From NCBI RefSeq assembly GCF_900110835.1, contig NZ_FOJG01000001.1, positions 1,313,022 through 1,377,021 of the forward strand: a stretch of DNA of 64,000 nucleotides, in the 5' to 3' direction. Origin of the DNA: Chitinophaga arvensicola. GTDB taxonomy: Bacteria; Bacteroidota; Bacteroidia; Chitinophagales; Chitinophagaceae. The position numbers and the translations under genes were made by a program. Positions within the stretch are counted from its first letter, which is position 1; the number at the start of each line of letters is the position of its first letter. Below are positions 54,071-62,192 of this stretch, in pieces. Under the pieces are notes generated by a model. That model made no database searches. It was not told where the DNA came from and saw only the letters and a program-made list of their open reading frames with translations.

Positions 54071-55183
54071 CTATTCCAGTTGCTGCTTTAATGCTGGCAG
54101 CTGAAAGTATTGATGTTGTTTCAGATAAGCAGCCAACCCCTCATCTTTTACCAGGAGGTTGTCCAGCAAGGTAGCGGCGGGCCATATCCTGGAATTTTTT
54201 GGCGTCCACTGGTAATAAAGCGGCTCATATATATTACAGATATACGCAGCTATTTTTCGTTTTTCGTCCAGGGAAAATATTTTATAAGGATTATTTTTGT
54301 ACATGTCATTATTATCATTTGTATAAAGTGCAAACGCATATTCAAAGAGCGCCTGGATCAATGCGTTGTCATCTGCCTTTGTATTCCCGGCTATCCACTG
54401 CAATAGTTCTTGCTTTATTTCCAGTGCTCCGGTGGCATTTTTTACAAAGATTATTTCTCCTACTGTACATCTGTGATTATCGTCCAGGTCCAGGTAATCA
54501 TTCATGACCAGTGAATTTATGCGGGGTTCCCTGGTATAGCCAAATGATTTAACCAGGGTTTTAAGAAAGGCGCTGTCTTCTGCGAGGAGATAGGCGAGAT
54601 CTGATTGACTGTTGTTGAAGAGGTATTTGTTTATTGATATCGTCTTTTTATGAAGATCTATTATGTAATGGACACTATCCGTGAACTCAATAAAATCGCC
54701 CAGTAGTGGCACTCTGGTAATAAATTGGTACTCTTTTGAAATGAATATATTATCGGTTGTGTAATCAAATTCATCTATTGTGTTTTTTGTCTCTGCAAAT
54801 ACTGTTAAAAATTTCTTCCTTAATTTGACTTTTTGATTTTCACAGTTTAGAATATCACCAAATATTGTTTGCAGCTTTGTCTCAAACCTATCCTGGTCCG
54901 TTAAGTTATAGTTGTTATCTTTTAAACCTTGTGCAATTAAAGGCAGGGCAATTAGTATATCCTTTTCGGAATATTGATAAATTGGTCGCCGGCCATCTTC
55001 GTCTGCCTCTAAATGATCTTGTAAATCAAGTTGATTTTTGATTATGCTTGAATTCATAGTGTAACTTTTTTTTGCAGTATCTGTTTGAAGTTTTTTATGA
55101 CTCGATGATATAGGATGACAGCGAACTGCCAGTAACCCAATAGTCATAAATAGTAGGCCATTTAGAATGCTATTATTCTTCAT
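54071..55183 (-). CDS. Signal-bearing protein, candidate immunity partner of the DUF4280 effector
   Basis: A 370-residue protein of no family I recognise. It begins MKNNSILNGLLFMTIGLLAV followed by RCHP, a signal sequence with a possible but atypical lipobox (arginine at -1), so export to the periplasm or outer membrane is likely. The rest is mixed helix and strand with many charged residues, for example YQFITRVPLLGDFIEFTDSV and EKRKIAAYICNIYEPLYYQW. Its ATG overlaps the stop of the effector gene as ATGA, indicating translational coupling. A periplasmic location is where protection against peptidoglycan-cutting domains would be needed, so immunity is a reasonable inference, not proven. Base composition is A/T-rich: 54781-54840 has only 14 G+C. 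Confidence 0.7.
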   Translation of the reverse strand: MKNNSILNGLLFMTIGLLAVRCHPISSSHKKLQTDTAKKSYTMNSSIIKNQLDLQDHLEADEDGRRPIYQYSEKDILIALPLIAQGLKDNNYNLTDQDRFETKLQTIFGDILNCENQKVKLRKKFLTVFAETKNTIDEFDYTTDNIFISKEYQFITRVPLLGDFIEFTDSVHYIIDLHKKTISINKYLFNNSQSDLAYLLAEDSAFLKTLVKSFGYTREPRINSLVMNDYLDLDDNHRCTVGEIIFVKNATGALEIKQELLQWIAGNTKADDNALIQALFEYAFALYTNDNNDMYKNNPYKIFSLDEKRKIAAYICNIYEPLYYQWTPKNSRIWPAATLLDNLLVKDEGLAAYLKQHQYFQLPALKQQLE

Positions 55184-58100
55184 CTTAATCCAATATGAAA
55201 GTGATTTTTATGAATTCTTATTGAGTCTCCTGTTGTATTTTTAATGCTTTTTTTATACGCATAGTTTTTCTTGAATCCCCATTTACCAGCAACTCTCAAA
55301 ATATTCTCCAATACCCTGATAAATTCCTTTTCGTCCTTATAAGCCCTTTTCGCCTCCGTCCAAAGCACAGCCCCTTCCCTATCCGTACTCCCGGGATACC
55401 TGATATCTATGTCATTCCCTTCAATATGTCCGTCATGGCCAATGTTCCTTTTATCGCTGGCGGAGATGTCATTGAAGTAAAGTTTGTCCTTGTGGCCATT
55501 TTGCGGTAATGAATAGAAGAATCCTAACAGTGGAGCAGCTATAACAGGTGCAATGTAATTATCATCACCGCCATCTCTAGTACCGTATCTTCCCCAGTTG
55601 GGGCCTGTTTCAGGAAATGGCATTAATCCGTTTTCGTTTGTGGTCAGTACATAGGTTTTAATAAGTGCATCTGAAAGATATACATCGTATTTATACTGAT
55701 TACTGGTCGGATTTTGTGCTATAAGACGATAGCTAAAAGTGTTTGTTTGAATAATATATCTGTTCATCGGGCCAACAGGCGCTTTCCCGTGTAAACAGTC
55801 TTTCACCCGGAATAAGCCAGATGTGTTGGTGTTGAAAACATGTTTCTTTGCGGCATGGGAGCTTTTGCCGTTTACTGTAACGTCTTTACCTACTAAGGTG
55901 CTGATTGTTGAAGTTACTTCTGTGTTCCCATTGGCAGCGCGATGTAATCCTTTCCAACGCCAGAATGCCATGGACGACAGCGCCGCTATTTTCATATCTG
56001 TGGCCACCAGGTCCGGATGAAGAAGGATATCTGCGTTTTCCTTGCGTGTAAATCCGTTGGCGTAGGTATATGCGTCTCTGCCTGTGAGCTGGATAAGCCC
56101 TCTGCCTCTGAATGTCCATCCGTCATTTTTCTGGGTATTGCCCAGGCTTTTGCCTTTTGATGAAGCCGGACTATAAGCATAATTGGCAATGTTTTGCTGA
56201 TCTTCTTTTGTAACACCGGGATGGATAGGTCTTCTCACAGCCCTCCCCCACTGCAACGCGTTTTTCTTTCCTTCAGTTGTTCTAAATGGTGGGAAGGTGG
56301 GGCCAAGATCTTCCCAGTACCAGTTGAAGCTTTCTCCTTCTTTTACTTGCAGGTATTCTCCACTTTCAATGGCTACCTGTGCAAAGAAATGGGCTTTATT
56401 CCAGCAGGTATTCATACCGGTTGATACCATAAATCTGTTATAGGTATCGGCTACCGTTTGCAATGAAGACGCGCTGGCACGGGGAAATACTTTGATCAGC
56501 ATTGTAGTAGTTATCGGTTTGTTGCATCTCGGACAACCAGTTTCAGTAACTTCCTCTTCTACGGATTCGCCGAGAACTACAGGTGCATTGGCGCGTACCT
56601 GTTTGTTTAAGAAGGTGTCAAACCTGTTGGATAATTTTATATGCTGAAAATAACTGACATTGTCGGGGATTAACAGGTTTTTATCCGCGATGTCAGGAGG
56701 GAAATAGTATTTATCTGTGCTGGATTTCAGGATCACATAGAAACACCGGAGCAGGCTGTCTTCCACGATATTCCCTGCTTTGAGCCGTCGGGTGTCGATT
56801 ATGACCTCTGCGGTATCATATTCATTTATGCGCGCTTTTCCATCGAAGCAATATTTATCGGTTGATTGGTATTTATTTTCCCATATCTGAAACACTAGTT
56901 CCTCGCCGGAGAGATTTTTAGTTTGAATATGCATTCTTAACTGTTCTCCATACTTATAAACTTTGTAAGCATAGTGATTTTGCTGGTCGTAAAACTGTAC
57001 CGCAACGATTTCTTTTCTCGCGTTTATCCGAACGTATGTTCCTTTTTCCTGTGTTCGTTTATTGCTTTGTGGCTGAGGGAACCAATATTTTTTTCCATCT
57101 GCCGTAATAGATTTCATACCGACGAACAGAATGCTGTCAACGGTTTCCGGAATGGCAAACAGGAGGCGGAAAGTGTCCCATTCAAAACTCATATTGGTTA
57201 GTAAAGGCTTAAGTTCCCGGGTGTTGATGCTCAGTTTTAATTCTCCGGTTGCATTGAAGTTACCCATGCCCAAATCTTTCACCTTATATATCCGATTAGC
57301 GGGGTTTACCTGTAGCAGGTGTAGAGGGATTTTTTCATTAGCAGCAGCTACGCTTAAAATAAACACATGGATATACTCCTGCCAGCCTATGGATGATTTA
57401 TAAATAAGTTGCTGATCGGAAAAGCACCAGCGTTCCACTGCGGCCTTTAATGCCATTATTTCTATTGATTGTTTTGACTTACCCAATCGTGCGGTTATTA
57501 AAAATCGTCCTTCGGCCCTAACGGAAGCGTTTGTAATTTCGCATCCACTTGCACCGTAGGGTTCCCATATAACTGGTCCGTCGAGTATCTCATCGTAGTC
57601 CATTAATGTTTGAAGAGAGAGTGTATAGCACTTTCCGACAATCCAATTGGTATTGCTATCCGGTATAATAATTTGCAGTGCTTCATTGCGTTTTACTTCA
57701 AAGTGCCATTTAGCATTTTCTGAAAAGCCTCCGTCATCGTCAACGACGGCCTCTATTACATATTTGCCGGGAATAGTAAGATGAATATTGCCCTCAATCG
57801 TAATGAATGGACCGATCCCCATTTGTTTACCGTTTAGCAACCACCGGGTGGTAGACGAAACGTCGAATGGCAAGGGTTTTTGAAGTTTCATTGCTGATAC
57901 ATAAAAACTCATGTTGGTGCCAGGTCTGATCAGATGGGTCGATTCCTGGTTTATAATTGTTACAGGCCCTTTGCTTTCGGTATGGAATTTTTTTCGGACC
58001 AGTTGATTGGAAGTTGCCTTGTTCATTATTGCCTGAACGAAGTAGGAAGTAGCAGCATTCGTAGGCGTAAATGAGATATGATCTTTGCGGGACGTAGCAA

Positions 58101-59052
58101 TGAGATTGTTACTGGCATCGGTTACCTGCATGGATACTTTTGCTTTTTCGTCGGCTGTTGCCGGATCTATTTCATATATTACAGCGATATTTGCGGGTGC
58201 ATCTTTTTTTAGTCTGAAAGAATCAGGCTGTTTGTCTTTTTCGTCATTTACAACAAGCTCATTTTTAAGGCAATTATCACCAGCGTTGAAATCAAGCCAC
58301 GCCGGGCTGTCGGTCTGATCTTTCCCATAAGCAAGTACCCTGTAATCGCCGGCTTTATCAAAGGAGAATGACAAAGAAGGGCTAGTCACCTCAAAGGTGG
58401 AAGTATGATTCACGCTATGACCGTTGAATACTTTCCAGTTCATCAGCGACGTATCTATGGATGTTGTATCGGCATAACTATCAACTTCAAACAACAGCGG
58501 TTCATTTAACCTGACGCGGATGCAGGGAATACTATTGTCCTTATGAGGTACGCTGGAGAAAGTGATGCTTGGTTGCCGTTTAGTTAAACAGACACTTATT
58601 GTCCGCGCTACAGGAGATAGCTTCTTCACCGGCTTCATAGCGAGGGGATTTAATGCGGTAGTGGTAACAGTACTGTTTTCGTCTGTGTTACTACTGATAA
58701 GCGCTGCCACCTGTCCATGGTGTATAATACGGATGCAGGGAGTTCCGGCTGTCGCACAGGTGGCTTTGCTGTTCTCCATCAATATATGACCGCCATTTGA
58801 AAGCGTAATATCCTGATATGCTTCTAACCATTGAATAACAGCAGGTGCGCAGACGCCCCGGGTGATGCTACAGGCGCCAAAGGTCCCTGGCGTGAATGGA
58901 TTGCCAGTGTCCTTAGTACCTGCCACTGGCTTAGAGATACCACTGAAGTCGTTGATATATTCATCTCCCCCTGAGACCAGCAGTTTGCTCGGGGTATTCC
59001 CAAAATTGCATTTGCACAGGGCTCCCTGTACTACAAAATGTTTGTCTGCCAT
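55180..59052 (-). CDS. DUF4280 PAAR-like effector with Ig-like repeats, GH19 lysozyme-like and MepA/M15-like peptidase domains
   Basis: A 1290-residue predicted injected toxin. Residues 1-120 are a DUF4280 (PAAR-like) tip with cysteines C13, C15, C61, C68, C99 and C106, able to cap a VgrG spike. Residues about 140-460 hold Ig/PKD-like repeats (SFSFDKAGDYRVLAYGKDQT). The middle (about 540-850) is beta-rich with a CPRC pair. From about 850 to 1070 lies a GH19 chitinase/lysozyme-like domain: NKAHFFAQVAIESGEYLQVK, and FRGRGLIQLTGRDAY near 980. The last ~130 residues resemble MepA/M15-type murein endopeptidases: HIEGNDIDIRYPG near 1210 and the terminal HKNHFHIGLR. Ligand residues of both catalytic parts look intact. 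It is encoded after vgrG and translationally coupled to the 370-residue signal-bearing protein. No signal peptide is present, as expected for injection. Confidence 0.85.
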   Translation of the reverse strand: MADKHFVVQGALCKCNFGNTPSKLLVSGGDEYINDFSGISKPVAGTKDTGNPFTPGTFGACSITRGVCAPAVIQWLEAYQDITLSNGGHILMENSKATCATAGTPCIRIIHHGQVAALISSNTDENSTVTTTALNPLAMKPVKKLSPVARTISVCLTKRQPSITFSSVPHKDNSIPCIRVRLNEPLLFEVDSYADTTSIDTSLMNWKVFNGHSVNHTSTFEVTSPSLSFSFDKAGDYRVLAYGKDQTDSPAWLDFNAGDNCLKNELVVNDEKDKQPDSFRLKKDAPANIAVIYEIDPATADEKAKVSMQVTDASNNLIATSRKDHISFTPTNAATSYFVQAIMNKATSNQLVRKKFHTESKGPVTIINQESTHLIRPGTNMSFYVSAMKLQKPLPFDVSSTTRWLLNGKQMGIGPFITIEGNIHLTIPGKYVIEAVVDDDGGFSENAKWHFEVKRNEALQIIIPDSNTNWIVGKCYTLSLQTLMDYDEILDGPVIWEPYGASGCEITNASVRAEGRFLITARLGKSKQSIEIMALKAAVERWCFSDQQLIYKSSIGWQEYIHVFILSVAAANEKIPLHLLQVNPANRIYKVKDLGMGNFNATGELKLSINTRELKPLLTNMSFEWDTFRLLFAIPETVDSILFVGMKSITADGKKYWFPQPQSNKRTQEKGTYVRINARKEIVAVQFYDQQNHYAYKVYKYGEQLRMHIQTKNLSGEELVFQIWENKYQSTDKYCFDGKARINEYDTAEVIIDTRRLKAGNIVEDSLLRCFYVILKSSTDKYYFPPDIADKNLLIPDNVSYFQHIKLSNRFDTFLNKQVRANAPVVLGESVEEEVTETGCPRCNKPITTTMLIKVFPRASASSLQTVADTYNRFMVSTGMNTCWNKAHFFAQVAIESGEYLQVKEGESFNWYWEDLGPTFPPFRTTEGKKNALQWGRAVRRPIHPGVTKEDQQNIANYAYSPASSKGKSLGNTQKNDGWTFRGRGLIQLTGRDAYTYANGFTRKENADILLHPDLVATDMKIAALSSMAFWRWKGLHRAANGNTEVTSTISTLVGKDVTVNGKSSHAAKKHVFNTNTSGLFRVKDCLHGKAPVGPMNRYIIQTNTFSYRLIAQNPTSNQYKYDVYLSDALIKTYVLTTNENGLMPFPETGPNWGRYGTRDGGDDNYIAPVIAAPLLGFFYSLPQNGHKDKLYFNDISASDKRNIGHDGHIEGNDIDIRYPGSTDREGAVLWTEAKRAYKDEKEFIRVLENILRVAGKWGFKKNYAYKKSIKNTTGDSIRIHKNHFHIGLR

Positions 59053-59067
59053 CTTGTTGTTTTTGAA

Positions 59068-59232
59068 CTATTTGTGTTTATGAAATTTCACCCCTTCTTG
59101 CTTGCCATTGATGATGATAGATTTCCGGGAATGAAGGAAGACTTCTCCCGTACTATGCCAGCGAATGATGCTGGCGGTTTCTGTATATTTTTTACAGACA
59201 CTCAGCATGCTTCCTGTGGGATTATTATGCAT
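59068..59232 (-). CDS. Small 54-residue protein between vgrG and the effector gene
   Basis: On the minus strand an ATG at 59232 opens a frame of 54 codons ending with TAG at 59068-59070; an in-frame TAG lies just upstream, so this is the first possible start. It starts 11 bases after the vgrG stop and ends 15 bases before the effector ATG, exactly filling the gap. The product is basic and strand-rich: MLSVCKKYTETASIIRWHST and KSIIINGKQEGVKFHKHK. I do not recognise a family. Tight spacing within an operon argues it is translated; a loading adaptor or chaperone role for the effector is speculative. Confidence 0.6.
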   Translation of the reverse strand: MHNNPTGSMLSVCKKYTETASIIRWHSTGEVFLHSRKSIIINGKQEGVKFHKHK

Positions 59233-59243
59233 GTGCTACCGAT

Positions 59244-61067
59244 TTAGAATATTTTGGATTTCTCTGAACTTTTGATGCTGACAGACTTTCCTGCACTGAT
59301 CTGCATATTTTCCTTCGTACTCTCTATGTTTATTTCTTCCGCATTTTTATCTATTTCTTTGGCCTGCAGACTCATATTTTCCAATGCTATTTTCGTGATA
59401 TTCGTAGCTGTGAGCCGGTAGTCATTCACTGCATATTGATAGAGGGAATCGCCTGCGTGTTGCAGAATATCTATGCCCGCAGCGTGGTTCACATTACTGC
59501 CAGCATTCAGATCTACATTTTCGCTGGCGTGTATGGATATATTCCGGGCGGTGATGTTTATTTTCTCGGGAGCAGATATTGATATACTTTTAGCATAGGT
59601 ATCCATCAGGACTGTATTACCACCTTTGTCTGTGATAATAATGTTTTCTTTGCCTTCTGTATCATCCAGCCGGATGGTATGTCCGCTGCGGGTTTTAATC
59701 GCTTTAATATTATTCAGGGGGTCTCCGTAGCTGGTAGTTGCATTTCCATTATACGCGCAACCAATTGCATAAGGCGCTTCGGGATTTCCTCCTTCAAAGT
59801 CTGTCCATACTTCTTCGTTTATTTCCGGGATAAAATAAAACCCTTTACCCGCTCCGGCATGTGGTTGGTGGAGTCTTATCCACGGTGTACTTCCTTGTTG
59901 CCACTGGTACCTTACGCGAATCCTGCCCAGTCCTTTCGGGTCGTTGTTGTCGGTTACTATTGCACGCTGTGCTTCGCAAACGGGCATGTCAGAACGGTGA
60001 AGGACGTTTGCATTCATGTCTGCCGGAATACCTTCAAAGGTATTGTGGTAGTGGCCGTTCCCATTGCAAAAGTGTTCTATGGAGGTAAGCAAAAACTCGC
60101 CGTGATCTACGGGCACAGATATCTGTTCCTGGATGCTGACAATATCGCCTACACGTAATCCCGTATTTCGGCTGCTGCCCTTTATAGTTACTAATTCAGC
60201 GGCACGACTTTTATGGAATTGGTGAGTCAGTGTAAACAGTTCTGCGGAGGCCTTGCTGCTAAATGCAAAAGGTACTTTGTAACTAGCCTTATGCGGATAC
60301 ATTTTATTACTCAATGCCTGCATATGCAACGTATATGTGTTGCCGTAGTTAGAAGCCAGTTGCTTCGTATGTCCTTCCAGATGCTGATCACGCCGGTATT
60401 CGTAGGTTTGCAGCGTTTGATTTAATGGACGGGTTTTATACTCCATTGCGAAATCAATCAGGTCTTTCTGATGTACAAGTGATGTTTTTTGCGGTAGATA
60501 TTTTCCAAAGATGAGTTGTTGACCGTTGTAGAAGAAGTTTTCTCCATAACGTTGTGAAAGGCGGTGGAGAAAATCAAATCCCGGTTCTTTATATTGAACA
60601 ATGTATTTCAAAGGATCAGTATGGGAAGGATCTACTAAAGGGGATGCTGCGAAAGGATGACAGTTTTTGAAAACAGTATTTACAATAGATGACAAGGTTT
60701 GCTGCTCATAGGATTGCATATGCGGATTGCCGGAAAGCAATATTGCAGGGCAGTTTCCCTTAAGTATGCATTCACCGGTGTTGCCATCGGCCTCTTTGCC
60801 GGCACTCACGCCGGTAATAATACCATTAAACAATAGCGGGCGCATATCCAGGTTTATTTCAGCGGGCCGGATAGAGATACTGATCTCTTTCCCCAGCATG
60901 TATTTGCCTGCTTTAACAGGATGCTCACCATAGCGGGAAAGCCAATCGTAGCTGATTCCCAATTCAAATTCATGATGTTTTCTGGTAGATTGTTTCAGAT
61001 GCAGGTATCTGAACTGATCGAATTGTTGTTGTTCAACAGATATGGTTGTTGTCGTATTTAAAGCCAT
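59244..61067 (-). CDS. vgrG: VgrG spike protein (type VI secretion or related contractile system)
   Basis: A 607-residue trimeric spike of contractile injection machines. The N-terminal gp27-like part covers about residues 10-350 (YGEHPVKAGKYMLGKEISIS, and YKEPGFDFLHRLSQRYGENF typical of Vgr proteins). The OB-fold gp5-like part at about 365-440 reads VTDNNDPKGLGRIRVRYQW, then TPWIRLHQPHAGAGKGFYFI and PEINEEVWTDFEGGNPEAPY. The C-terminal needle is a repetitive beta-helix (SISISAPEKINITARNISIH and onward). There is no extra toxin domain, so cargo is delivered through the DUF4280 tip protein encoded downstream. No sheath or tube genes are in the window, so this is an orphan VgrG locus. A TAATTTTG promoter box lies 48 bases upstream of the ATG. 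Confidence 0.92.
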   Translation of the reverse strand: MALNTTTTISVEQQQFDQFRYLHLKQSTRKHHEFELGISYDWLSRYGEHPVKAGKYMLGKEISISIRPAEINLDMRPLLFNGIITGVSAGKEADGNTGECILKGNCPAILLSGNPHMQSYEQQTLSSIVNTVFKNCHPFAASPLVDPSHTDPLKYIVQYKEPGFDFLHRLSQRYGENFFYNGQQLIFGKYLPQKTSLVHQKDLIDFAMEYKTRPLNQTLQTYEYRRDQHLEGHTKQLASNYGNTYTLHMQALSNKMYPHKASYKVPFAFSSKASAELFTLTHQFHKSRAAELVTIKGSSRNTGLRVGDIVSIQEQISVPVDHGEFLLTSIEHFCNGNGHYHNTFEGIPADMNANVLHRSDMPVCEAQRAIVTDNNDPKGLGRIRVRYQWQQGSTPWIRLHQPHAGAGKGFYFIPEINEEVWTDFEGGNPEAPYAIGCAYNGNATTSYGDPLNNIKAIKTRSGHTIRLDDTEGKENIIITDKGGNTVLMDTYAKSISISAPEKINITARNISIHASENVDLNAGSNVNHAAGIDILQHAGDSLYQYAVNDYRLTATNITKIALENMSLQAKEIDKNAEEINIESTKENMQISAGKSVSIKSSEKSKIF

Positions 61068-61114
61068 GGTTAATTGGATTAAATAGTGAGGATATGTTTT
61101 GGAGAGGAGTTAAA

Positions 61115-61122
61115 CAAAATTA
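61115..61122 (-). promoter_or_regulatory. Predicted vgrG promoter -7 box (TAATTTTG)
   Basis: Minus-strand TAATTTTG matches TAnnTTTG, 48 bases before the vgrG ATG; no good -33 element was seen. The rest of the 61068-61389 gap is A/T-rich and, apart from this box and the hairpin at 61326-61363, shows nothing recognisable. Confidence 0.5.
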
Positions 61123-61325
61123 TTAACCGGGAACAAACGTGAAAACTAAATTATGAAAATAATTTCAATGATAAAGGATAATTAAGAATCCTACCTAAAA
61201 TTATTTTTTTCAATCAGAAATATTGATATATTTTTTATCTTCTGTAATCCTTTGTCTGATTGAGTTACAGGTGTACAAGGAATAATTATTTTTAAACAGG
61301 ATAAATTTTGGGGATACAAATATTT

Positions 61326-61363
61326 AAAAAAAAAGGCCTTAAGAACCGGTGTTCTTAAAGCCT
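61326..61363 (-). terminator. Terminator of the LamG/DUF1080-like gene
   Basis: On the minus strand AGGCTTTAAGAAC pairs with GTTCTTAAGGCCT (one wobble) around an ACCG loop, followed by a long T run. It insulates the effector module from the upstream gene. Confidence 0.88.
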
Positions 61364-61389
61364 GACTTCTAACTTATCAATCAACAGTC

Positions 61390-61980
61390 TTATTTTATTT
61401 TGAAATTTCTCCAGTCACCGGCAGAACCATTGCCTACCCAGTATCCTATCATGCCGGTCTTTTGTTTACTCAGCTGGGATACGGTTAAACATCTCTTACC
61501 ATTTACATATACATCCACTTCCGGAAATGCTACCACCACTTTTACATGAAACCATTTATTGGGGTCAGTTTCAGGATCCACTTCATGCTCATATTTTCCG
61601 GGATACTGTTCCCTGAGAAATGGCCAGTCATTGGCTGGCAATGAAATGTATTGCACAGAATGACTTCTTCTTCCTGCTTCCGGTACCTGAAAATTGAAAG
61701 GCCGGAAATAAATTGCGTCGTAGGTTGAATCATTTACACCATGAAAAGCGATGCCAACAAAGCTTTGCTGCAACACATTCTTTCCACGTACTTCGAATTC
61801 AATCGTACCATTCGAAAACTCCTTGCCTTTGATCCAGGCAATGCCCGGTCCCGGCGCTTCGTTCAAATGAACAATTGAGTCACTCACCATGGTGCGGTTT
61901 ACCACCCGCAGCTCCTGCGCGAGGCAAACACCAGCTGAACATACAAGATAATTAAAAATAAGGATAGCGCGACGTAGCAT
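61390..61980 (-). CDS. Secreted LamG/DUF1080-like concanavalin-fold protein
   Basis: A 196-residue exported protein with a signal peptide (RAILIFNYLVCSAGVCLAQ). The body has a concanavalin-like jelly-roll pattern: GIAWIKGKEFSNGTIEFEVR, SFVGIAFHGVNDSTYDAIYF, NKWFHVKVVVAFPEVDVYVN and TGMIGYWVGNGSAGDWRNFK. These match the 3-keto-disaccharide hydrolase (DUF1080) and LamG-like superfamily seen in sugar-binding or -cleaving proteins. Catalytic activity is not evident. It is monocistronic with its own terminator. Confidence 0.78.
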   Translation of the reverse strand: MLRRAILIFNYLVCSAGVCLAQELRVVNRTMVSDSIVHLNEAPGPGIAWIKGKEFSNGTIEFEVRGKNVLQQSFVGIAFHGVNDSTYDAIYFRPFNFQVPEAGRRSHSVQYISLPANDWPFLREQYPGKYEHEVDPETDPNKWFHVKVVVAFPEVDVYVNGKRCLTVSQLSKQKTGMIGYWVGNGSAGDWRNFKIK

Positions 61981-62134
61981 GACGATTACATTTTATTTTT
62001 CTTTATAAATGGTCATAAAACCGTGCCGCCGGAGGCGCCACTGATTTGTAGTCTTATTTATATGACATATTAATTTATATGTTCGTTAATGATACAGAAG
62101 CCTGTTCGCAGTCGTACAATGTTCGCCAGGGCAC

Positions 62135-62172
62135 AAAAAAAAACAGCGGACAAGCTCCCGACCTATCCGCTG
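62135..62172 (-). terminator. Terminator of the efflux operon
   Basis: On the minus strand CAGCGGA and TCCGCTG pair around a longer partly structured loop, followed by a run of nine Ts. It lies 21 bases past the TolC-like stop. Confidence 0.8.
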
Positions 62173-62192
62173 CTAATAAAAAAAATTACGGC

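Noticed and set aside
59038..59247. Plus-strand 69-codon frame between effector and vgrG
   Set aside because: It is the shadow of the minus-strand 54-codon ORF that fits the operon; it would overlap both neighbours on the opposite strand.
54071..61067. Prophage tail-spike and endolysin remnant instead of a secretion module
   Set aside because: No capsid, terminase, integrase or other tail genes flank it, and the VgrG plus DUF4280 combination is typical of secretion loci; a phage-like ancestry is still possible in the broad evolutionary sense.
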